From Bacteroidales bacterium (GTDB taxonomy: Bacteria; Bacteroidota; Bacteroidia; Bacteroidales; UBA10428): DNA of 10,834 nucleotides. The notes beneath the pieces were generated by a model that searched no databases, was not told the origin of the DNA, and was given only the letters and a program-made list of their open reading frames with translations. Both the position numbers and the translations under genes were made by a program. The stretch spans positions 1 to 10,834 of the forward strand of contig JAFGOZ010000560.1 of the NCBI GenBank assembly GCA_016926235.1, written 5' to 3'. Shown here one piece after another: positions 6,524 to 10,834 of this stretch (positions are counted from its first letter, which is position 1; every line of letters starts with the position of its first letter).

Positions 6524-6877
6524 TTACTTCTTGCCACTACTGCCTTCAGCCACTTCCTGTAATTGTTTTAATGTTTTACGTCTGTCAGAGCGAATCCAGT
6601 CATCAATTTCCCGTGCATCAAAGAATAACCTACCGATTTTTTTGTAATGCGGGATTCTTTTCTGATGTGTTAGATTATATATTGCACCCTCTGATATGCC
6701 TAATTTTATGCTGACTTCCTTTACATTCAACAGTTCTTTATTCACCACTTCTTCAATGTCGGGTTTGGTCTGTGCAGAACTGTTTAGAATGTGGTCTTTA
6801 ATGAATGCCACATCCTGCATAAGTCGTGAGACGGCTTCTGGAAGTTTTTCAAACGTTATGTTATTGAATTCTGTCAT
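6524..6877 (-). CDS. Excisionase-type helix-turn-helix protein
   Basis: The frame is open to 6925, but ATG at 6877 gives 117 aa. It also lies just downstream of a -7-like box (6898-6905) that the longer start would overlap. The N-terminal half (8-35) is helical. Residues 49-96 form a winged-helix domain of the HTH_17/MerR-like excisionase kind: LLNVKEVSIKLGISEGAIYN, then RIPHYKKIGRLFFDAREIDDWI. The IPHYKxGxxxxFxxxEIxxW ending is diagnostic of the type. Such proteins bend att DNA and direct tyrosine integrases to excision, or regulate replication genes. It is first in an operon with the putative initiator (35 bp gap). The basic tail (RSDRRK, GKK) would suit DNA binding. Confidence 0.88.
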   Translation of the reverse strand: MTEFNNITFEKLPEAVSRLMQDVAFIKDHILNSSAQTKPDIEEVVNKELLNVKEVSIKLGISEGAIYNLTHQKRIPHYKKIGRLFFDAREIDDWIRSDRRKTLKQLQEVAEGSSGKK

Positions 6878-6897
6878 ATTTTCACATAAATACAACG

Positions 6898-6939
6898 TAA
6901 AGATAGACAGATAGATACTCGCCATCCGACCGAAGGTGG
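6898..6939 (-). promoter_or_regulatory. Promoter and possible operator of the HTH-replication operon
   Basis: The minus strand reads TATCTTTA at 6905-6898, matching TAnnTTTG except for the last base, 21 bp upstream of the ATG at 6877. A short inverted repeat (CCATC 6922-6926 with GGTGG 6935-6939, one wobble, 8-nt loop) lies where the -33 region should be, and no good TTTG is present. An activator or repressor site there would fit, but this is inference. Confidence 0.4.
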
Positions 6940-7048
6940 TTACTTACGGTTGTTGTTGGATTGGCTCAATTCAATGCCAAATGATGGAATGAGAAGAAGA
7001 TAGGAAAATGAAATAATTGGGTGAAAAGAAAAAATATTGAACTTTCGG

Positions 7049-8023
7049 TTATTTTTTATGATTTAACTTTCCACCAACATAACTGTTGATGGAGTCATCA
7101 ATTATAGTGTCTATTTTATCGTGATATTGTTTATAATGACCATCATGGTATATATTTTTTACTTTAAAGGTTTGGCCATACTTATTTTCAAAAAAACACT
7201 TCAACGCAATTTGATTGTTTGACGGCCTTACACTGTATTTAATAAAAACATTTGTTAATTCTTTTATAAAATAACTCAGATGGCTATACTTTTTTAACCA
7301 GATGATTGGTCTTGGATTCTTGGATAAAAATACCTGCTTAAATTCTGGAAGAGTACAATCAATATAACCATGCTCTTTAAGGTTTTTATGAATGTTGGAT
7401 AATATATTGTGACACTGTTTTGATACGGAAGGTTCGATTTTAAAATAATACTTTGTAGTGGCTGGAACCTTTATGGCTTCTTCATCATCGATTGATTCAC
7501 TTTTGATTATGGCTTCTTTCCCACTGCTGTTTGCTCTTATCAAAATGGTTACATCTTTAAGCATCTGATTTATGAAATACAACTGAATCGAAGAACAAGA
7601 ATAAAAGAACTTATATGCCCATCTTGTGTACTTTTCCTGTTTTTCAATAACGTAATCTTTCTTTGGGTTTGGTATTACAAAATACTGTGAATGATTCTTC
7701 CATTCTCTGCGTAATGAAGAATGGGTAAATCTATATTTGGTACGCCTATAAAGGGTAAATATTCTCGCAAGTACAGGAATAATTGTTTCATCGGTGGTTC
7801 CAGTGGTTGAACATTGCTTAATAAACGTGTTCAGGTACTTAATGAAATTATCATAGTAAAGTTCAATTTGTTGTTGGAAACCCTCTTCACTTGTGTAGTA
7901 TTTAAAACCTAAATATATCGATTCCTCAACAGGATTAGTGCACAGAACGGGATGTTCATCCAATGCACAAATTATTGAATTTAATTGGTCTTCAGGAGAA
8001 GAATCATATATCGGTTTGCTCAT
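7049..8023 (-). CDS. Unknown 324-aa protein cotranscribed with the integrase
   Basis: Its ATG lies 5 bp after the integrase stop, so the two form an operon. No signal peptide or membrane helix is present. The N-terminal half is helical and rich in aromatic and basic residues (RREWKN, KYTRWAYKFFYS). The C-terminal part (about 203-262) reads L-x-x-I-x-x-x-L-x-x-x-GYID...F-x-x-x-F...PIIWLKKYSHLSYFIKEL. That order loosely recalls the C-terminal part of RteC, the CTnDOT regulator of excision. The resemblance is by eye and could be superficial. A role as an accessory or regulator of integration and excision is inferred from the operon. The gene is followed by about 120 bp without coding sequence or a clear terminator. 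Confidence 0.7.
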   Translation of the reverse strand: MSKPIYDSSPEDQLNSIICALDEHPVLCTNPVEESIYLGFKYYTSEEGFQQQIELYYDNFIKYLNTFIKQCSTTGTTDETIIPVLARIFTLYRRTKYRFTHSSLRREWKNHSQYFVIPNPKKDYVIEKQEKYTRWAYKFFYSCSSIQLYFINQMLKDVTILIRANSSGKEAIIKSESIDDEEAIKVPATTKYYFKIEPSVSKQCHNILSNIHKNLKEHGYIDCTLPEFKQVFLSKNPRPIIWLKKYSHLSYFIKELTNVFIKYSVRPSNNQIALKCFFENKYGQTFKVKNIYHDGHYKQYHDKIDTIIDDSINSYVGGKLNHKK

Positions 8024-8028
8024 ACAAA

Positions 8029-9279
8029 TTAAATTTCCGCCAAAAATCCTGCTGTTTTTTCAAGCGTGTCAAGATTAAAAGAATCTAAATAATTTTGTGT
8101 CGTTTCGGTTGATGTATGGCCCAACGCTTCCGAGATAACATCAACGGATACACCACACCTTTTCAAATATGTCGAAAAACTATGTCTTGCCCAAATAGTA
8201 GTAATTACAAAATCAAACTTCAATTCTACCGAAATCTTTTTCATGTGTTTGTTAATATTTCTGGTAAATGACATTATCATTCCCCGTTCTTCTTTCGGTG
8301 TTATACCGTGTTTTAGAATTACGAAAATATATGCTTCTGATGTTTTGTCCTGATTTCCAATTTCATTTATTATCCCTTTAATTTCATCTGATAAAAATAT
8401 TTGAATTGGCCTAACATTACTATTTGTATTTTCAGTCTTAGCACGTGTTATTGTGATGGTATTGCCTGAAATGTTTTTATTCTTTAATAAGCATATATCC
8501 TTTGTATTTAATCCATTAGCATAAAATGAAAACCACCATAATAACCATGCTTTTCTTTGAGCGTACGACTTTGGTCTGAAATTTTTCAGGAGCCTGAGTT
8601 CTTCAATAGTCAATGCTCTCTTGTTGCTTTCACCTTTCTTGATTTTATATTTCTTATCATTTCTTGTCTTTGAGAAAGGATATTTATCAGCATTTACCAA
8701 TTTCTCTGCGATTGCAATATTGTATATAGTTCGCAGATTACGAAGGTTCATTGCAATATATGTAACAGAATGGCCTGATTTCGCCATTTTTCTTTCATAT
8801 TCTTCAAGAAATGTAACTGTAACTTCATCAAACGTCAGCCTTTTCCTGATACCTTGAAATGTTTTTAATGCACTTTTATAAATTGTGGCCGTACCTATAT
8901 TACCTGAATCTGTGAATTCTTTTATTTGCCTATTGAATATAGCGTAAACATCTTTGCTGGCCAAATTACGTTTATTTGTATCGAAATAAGCAGACTTAAA
9001 TTTTTCAAAATCAAAATCACCCTCTATCTTTTTAAGTGCCTGTTGGAATTTATCACCAATAAAATAATCCAGTTTAATCTTTGACTCTTTCAATGTATTA
9101 TCACGGAGTTTTGGTGCATTAAGTTTCTTCCATTCATCTTCTGTAAAACTGTATGGCAGACCATATCGCTTCTTTTCACCAGTAAAGTAAACCGTTAATT
9201 TAACTGGATGCTTCCCCGTTTTTTTTAATTTTGTACGGGTGTCAAGGAAAAGATTTGCTGTTGGATTGGTAATTGCCAT
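8029..9279 (-). CDS. int: Tyrosine recombinase (integrase), Bacteroidota type
   Basis: This 416-aa protein has the usual three parts. The N-terminal arm-binding domain (LFLDTRTKLKKTGKHPVKLTVYF start) spans 5-90, the SAM-like core-binding domain about 105-200, and the catalytic domain 220-416. Catalytic residues by position: K281 (RAKT), R365 (WARHSF), H388 (LGHTS) and nucleophile Y397 (TTQNYLDSF). The first catalytic arginine is replaced by N258 (GLNTKDI), and the residue three before R365 is isoleucine rather than histidine. Loss of the first arginine is known in Bacteroidota integrases such as IntDOT. The gene lies beside the right att site and starts an operon with the 324-aa gene. It carries out site-specific integration into the tRNA-Gly gene, and excision with a helper. 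Confidence 0.96.
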   Translation of the reverse strand: MAITNPTANLFLDTRTKLKKTGKHPVKLTVYFTGEKKRYGLPYSFTEDEWKKLNAPKLRDNTLKESKIKLDYFIGDKFQQALKKIEGDFDFEKFKSAYFDTNKRNLASKDVYAIFNRQIKEFTDSGNIGTATIYKSALKTFQGIRKRLTFDEVTVTFLEEYERKMAKSGHSVTYIAMNLRNLRTIYNIAIAEKLVNADKYPFSKTRNDKKYKIKKGESNKRALTIEELRLLKNFRPKSYAQRKAWLLWWFSFYANGLNTKDICLLKNKNISGNTITITRAKTENTNSNVRPIQIFLSDEIKGIINEIGNQDKTSEAYIFVILKHGITPKEERGMIMSFTRNINKHMKKISVELKFDFVITTIWARHSFSTYLKRCGVSVDVISEALGHTSTETTQNYLDSFNLDTLEKTAGFLAEI

Positions 9280-9296
9280 TATTTATACCATTAATA

Positions 9297-9317
9297 TTTG
9301 CACCAAGATTTGCACCA
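9297..9317 (+). repeat. Paired repeats TTTGCACCA, candidate integrase arm sites (right)
   Basis: TTTGCACCA is at 9297-9305 and 9309-9317, 12 bp start to start, the same sequence, spacing and orientation as the pair at 160-180. In the excised circle the two pairs would flank the 19-bp core, about 73 bp on one side and 130 bp on the other. The pair also lies in the 5' leader of the integrase gene, so integrase binding might lower its own transcription. Confidence 0.65.
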
Positions 9318-9348
9318 TAAATGTATTAAAAGCGATGATAACATCAAA
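9318..9348 (-). promoter_or_regulatory. Promoter of the integrase operon
   Basis: On the minus strand TTTG (9348-9345) is followed after 19 bp by TACATTTA (9325-9318). This matches the Bacteroidota -33 TTTG and -7 TAnnTTTG boxes with one mismatch in the last position. Transcription would start within the TTTGCACCA pair directly downstream, giving a leader of about 30 nt before the ATG at 9279. Confidence 0.55.
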
Positions 9349-9423
9349 AACACGATTAGATTGGACTTCAGTTAATACATTGATATTTAATACTACTATG
9401 AAATAACTAAAAAAGATTGGAAA

Positions 9424-9446
9424 GCGGGTGAGGACTCAAAGGGACA
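9424..9446 (+). pseudogene. Degenerate tRNA 5'-half-like sequence at the right junction
   Basis: Directly before the right core, GCGGG (9424-9428) is complementary to CCCGC (9484-9488), and a CTCA (9435-9438) lies where the D arm would be. The segment is 23 nt against 29 in the true gene, and the rest of the acceptor and D stems does not pair. It may be a remnant of a captured or duplicated tRNA gene, or a chance match. Confidence 0.3.
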
Positions 9447-9508
9447 CTTCCCAAGCTGAGGGTCGTGGGTTCGAACCCCATTTCCCGCTCTTGAAAATCA
9501 GGGACTTA
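9447..9508 (+). repeat. Right attachment site: displaced tRNA-Gly 3' half
   Basis: This is a direct repeat of 69-130. It contains the anticodon loop, variable loop, T arm (GTGGG/CCCAT around TTCGAAC) and acceptor 3' strand of the tRNA, but no functional 5' half. It is most simply the original chromosomal 3' part displaced when the element integrated. Compared with the active gene, T9466 and A9480 replace A88 and T102, which keeps the T-stem pair. Confidence 0.9.
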
Positions 9509-9536
9509 GAACAATAGACTTCTAAGTCCCTTTTTT
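9500..9536 (+). terminator. Former tRNA terminator
   Basis: AGGGACTTAGAA (9500-9511) pairs perfectly with TTCTAAGTCCCT (9520-9531) over 12 pairs with an 8-nt loop and six Ts. It is the counterpart of the left terminator and is now cut off from a complete tRNA gene. It still can stop transcription leaving the element's right end. Confidence 0.85.
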
Positions 9537-9537
9537 A

Positions 9538-9558
9538 TTTGCAATAAAATTTGCAATA
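9538..9558 (+). repeat. Paired repeats TTTGCAATA outside the element
   Basis: TTTGCAATA occurs at 9538-9546 and 9550-9558, again 12 bp start to start, and exactly as far from the tRNA core (73 bp) as TTTGCACCA is on the left. These look like diverged arm sites of a second, related integrase. They lie in the 413-bp stretch 9492-9904 without genes, which otherwise holds the terminator, plain AT-rich DNA (about 9560-9770) and a nested hairpin. Confidence 0.55.
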
Positions 9559-9771
9559 TAAAGTGATGCTCGTCACATTTCAGGTTTCCCGAATATTTTT
9601 TTAAAAAAAAATTCTACCTGATAGTAATCAAAAAACATTGTAACTTTCTGTATTTTAATTTTTTACGGAATTTCTCAGTCTTAACTTTCAAAGTAATCCA
9701 ATAGGTTCTCACATTTCGAAAAAAAATTTTAAAATTTTTCTCCCAGTATTTATTTATAGAGAAGCACTTCT

Positions 9772-9866
9772 ATCAGGAAATAGCTTAACCGTCTCACCCT
9801 CTGCCATATATGGAGGCGTACCCTTGGCGGAGGGGTATACGGGGGGTTACGGTGAATATACCTGAT
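9772..9866 (+). promoter_or_regulatory. GC-rich nested hairpin ahead of gene A2
   Basis: Three nested helices are visible: ATCAGG (9772-9777) with CCTGAT (9861-9866); ACCGT (9788-9792) with ACGGT (9849-9853); and CCCTCTGCC (9797-9805) with GGCGGAGGG (9826-9834, one wobble). An alternative pairing of GTACCC (9818-9823) with GGGTAT (9833-9838) is possible, so it could switch. The sequence CATTACATA follows both this hairpin (9875-9883) and the one before A1 (338-346). A leader RNA or palindromic DNA element are both open; no known class was recognised. Confidence 0.55.
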
Positions 9867-9904
9867 TATGTGTACATTACATAAATTGAAATGATTGTAC
9901 GAAT

Positions 9905-10330
9905 ATGAGACTTCAAGACTTTTTCCCATATGATACCATAATTCTGGGTTTACTTCAGGTTTATCATGGTGTTGGAACGAACTCCTTCTTCATCAACCAC
10001 CCCTGCACGATGGTTAAAGACCGTATTATTACCACAGGCGAGACTTATTTCTTATTCAGTTACAATGGAAATCAATTATTAGCATCCAGCATAGTGAAAC
10101 TCATCGATACCTTTTATTATAATGACCATGTTTATCTGCTGCTCAATGATTTACTCACTGATGAAGTTATGCTCCGCAATCATCCTTTAAATAAGGGCGA
10201 AAACAGATGCCAATGGAAACTATTTGATGTTGAAACGCTCAGAAATATTCTGTTTGTAAAAGATGAACCACATTCTCCTGAAAGAACCACCCATATCAAT
10301 AACGATGAACTTCTTGAACTTGATGAATAA
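9905..10330 (+). CDS. Unrecognised small protein A2 of the att-proximal gene pair
   Basis: This 141-aa protein resembles A1 in its core and ending: SIVKLIDTF (62-70) against GIVKLLELG, VYLLLNDL (76-83) against IILHLQDV, a tryptophan at 104, and LLELDE as the last residues. The N-terminal part differs (MRLQDFFPYDTIILGLLQVY) and is more hydrophobic, but it lacks a basic start and is not a convincing signal peptide. The core is rich in predicted beta strands. B2 starts two bases after the stop, so the two are translationally coupled. It sits behind a tRNA remnant, terminator and hairpin just as A1 does, which is strong contextual support for homology. Function is unknown. Confidence 0.75.
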   Translation: MRLQDFFPYDTIILGLLQVYHGVGTNSFFINHPCTMVKDRIITTGETYFLFSYNGNQLLASSIVKLIDTFYYNDHVYLLLNDLLTDEVMLRNHPLNKGENRCQWKLFDVETLRNILFVKDEPHSPERTTHINNDELLELDE

Positions 10331-10332
10331 CC

Positions 10333-10665
10333 ATGAATAATAATACTTATATCAACAGTTATGGAAGAAAGGTATTAGAATATGTTCCGCCAGTCTCTAT
10401 TATGCTTGACTTGCCACACATCCTGACCCGTGACAAAATATTAAGGTTAAATATGCCTTATTTGAAACTGGAAAAGAAAATTGCAGGTAATGATATCGCT
10501 GCAATCAGGTTAATTGATTTTGAAGATGAAGACGGGATTGTTACGTTATATGTGCAGGAACTGGAAAGTAAAAGGACATATTACCTTTCTGCTAATATGG
10601 AGTACGATGATATGTGGTTCTGGTCGCTGACAGACCTTCCTACCTTATATAACCTATCCAAATAA
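10333..10665 (+). CDS. Unrecognised small protein B2 of the att-proximal gene pair
   Basis: This protein has 110 aa, the same length as B1. Shared residues include S22, L25-D26, P28, ILT 30-32, MPYLK 41-45, RL 59-60, L72, L77, NxEY 88-91 and a DxWxWSL ending (93-99). About 40 of 110 positions are identical by hand alignment, and only one gap is needed, near residue 92. It has no export signal or known catalytic motif. The fold is probably small and beta-rich, with a C-terminal helix. The start codon is two bases after the A2 stop, so a two-gene operon is clear. A GC-rich hairpin and a strong terminator follow. Confidence 0.8.
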   Translation: MNNNTYINSYGRKVLEYVPPVSIMLDLPHILTRDKILRLNMPYLKLEKKIAGNDIAAIRLIDFEDEDGIVTLYVQELESKRTYYLSANMEYDDMWFWSLTDLPTLYNLSK

Positions 10666-10679
10666 ACGGTCGTTTATTA

Positions 10680-10701
10680 GTACCCCTCTGTGCAGGGGAG
10701 G
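10680..10701. repeat. GC-rich REP-like hairpin after gene B2
   Basis: CCCCT (10683-10687) pairs with AGGGG (10694-10698) around a 6-nt loop, preceded by GTAC. The series GTACCCC, short spacer, AGGGG also occurs before A2 (9818-9835) and, on the minus strand, before A1 (311-297), so three related palindromes border the A/B genes. Confidence 0.4.
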
Positions 10702-10715
10702 TTTGTATAAAAAAC

Positions 10716-10735
10716 AAGGGGTTTCGCAACCCCTT
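10716..10735. terminator. Bidirectional terminator between B2 and a leftward gene
   Basis: AAGGGGTT (10716-10723), a TCGC loop and AACCCCTT (10728-10735) form a perfect eight-pair stem. On the minus strand it is followed by GTTTTTT, a good T run for the leftward gene ending at 10766. On the plus strand only AATTATTT follows, so termination of B2 is weaker. Confidence 0.8.
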
Positions 10736-10765
10736 AATTATTTACCAACTTTTATTTAAAAAATG

Positions 10766-10834
10766 TCAGGCATTAATGTACTCTTCAATCGGTTTTTTAA
10801 TGCCATTTCTGAAATCCATTTCCTGTTTTTCACG
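10766..10834 (-). CDS. C-terminal end of an unidentified leftward gene (partial)
   Basis: The minus strand has an open frame from the window edge to a TGA at 10766-10768, encoding 22 residues that end KPIEEYINA. A strong terminator begins 30 bp after the stop, as expected for a real gene end. The visible part is too short to name a family. It may mark the return to ordinary chromosome, or be part of a second element. Confidence 0.6.
   Translation of the reverse strand, partial: REKQEMDFRNGIKKPIEEYINA

Larger units (their letters stand above)
69..9446. mobile_element. Integrative element in tRNA-Gly(CCC), about 9.4 kb
   Basis: The element is bounded by the direct repeats 69-130 and 9447-9508, which lie 9,378 bp apart; the exact crossover is somewhere in the 19 identical bases. 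The tyrosine integrase lies at the right end, transcribed inward, and its start is about 170 bp from the right repeat. The excisionase-like gene and a replication initiator lie in the same direction, and a serine recombinase is internal. Four exported-protein genes and a small gene pair form the likely cargo. I see no relaxase, type IV secretion, capsid, portal or terminase gene. It may be a mobilizable island, an integrating rolling-circle replicon or a phage satellite; the sequence does not decide between these. Confidence 0.9.

Noticed and set aside
5716..6647. Several plus-strand frames of 63-92 aa
   Set aside because: They lie antisense inside the replication initiator and HTH genes and have no features of their own.
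8621..8857. 78-aa hydrophobic plus-strand frame
   Set aside because: It is antisense to the integrase catalytic and core-binding domains. The hydrophobicity is a by-product of the opposite strand's lysine and asparagine codons.
1..10834. CRISPR array
   Set aside because: No regularly spaced repeats with unique spacers occur; the only tandem repeats are the 15-bp coding units at 1411-1455 and the 12-bp-spaced att pairs.

Overview
The window looks like chromosomal DNA of a Bacteroidota bacterium, probably from an environmental class such as Sphingobacteriia, Chitinophagia or Cytophagia. It is AT-rich, has few Shine-Dalgarno sequences, and has promoter elements close to the Bacteroidota -33 TTTG / -7 TAnnTTTG consensus. 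Its tyrosine integrase is of the Bacteroidota type. I made no database search; family assignments rest on motifs read by eye.

Most of the window (about 69-9465, 9,378 bp between the repeats) is one integrated element inserted in a tRNA-Gly(CCC) gene. The tRNA at the left is intact, but its 3' part came with the element. The displaced original 3' part remains at 9447-9489. The two copies differ by a compensatory T-stem base pair, so either 3' half gives a folded tRNA. Left to right, the element carries: a tRNA terminator and paired 9-bp repeats (candidate integrase arm sites); a GC-rich nested hairpin; two small genes, A1 and B1; an exported-protein cargo (one lipoprotein, one secreted protein, then two secreted proteins on the other strand); a small helical protein; a serine recombinase with a short ORF upstream; a small conserved-looking plus-strand gene; and a leftward mobility module of replication initiator, excisionase-type HTH protein, a 324-aa protein and the tyrosine integrase. 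No relaxase, conjugation, capsid or packaging gene is visible, so the element is a small integrative element, mobilizable island or satellite that would depend on a helper for transfer.

Right of the element (9447-10700) the arrangement of its left end appears again in diverged form: tRNA 3' half, terminator, paired 12-bp-spaced repeats at the same distance from the core, nested hairpin, then genes A2 and B2. B2 aligns with B1 without gaps over the first 91 residues, at about 36% overall identity, and A2 matches A1 more weakly. This suggests that a related element integrated earlier at the same tRNA and left (or still has) its tRNA-proximal end there. The A/B pair is therefore a repeated att-proximal module, and A and B also seem to share a fold. 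I do not recognise this family, and it is the best candidate here for an undescribed system. The window ends in the C-terminus of a leftward gene behind a bidirectional terminator.
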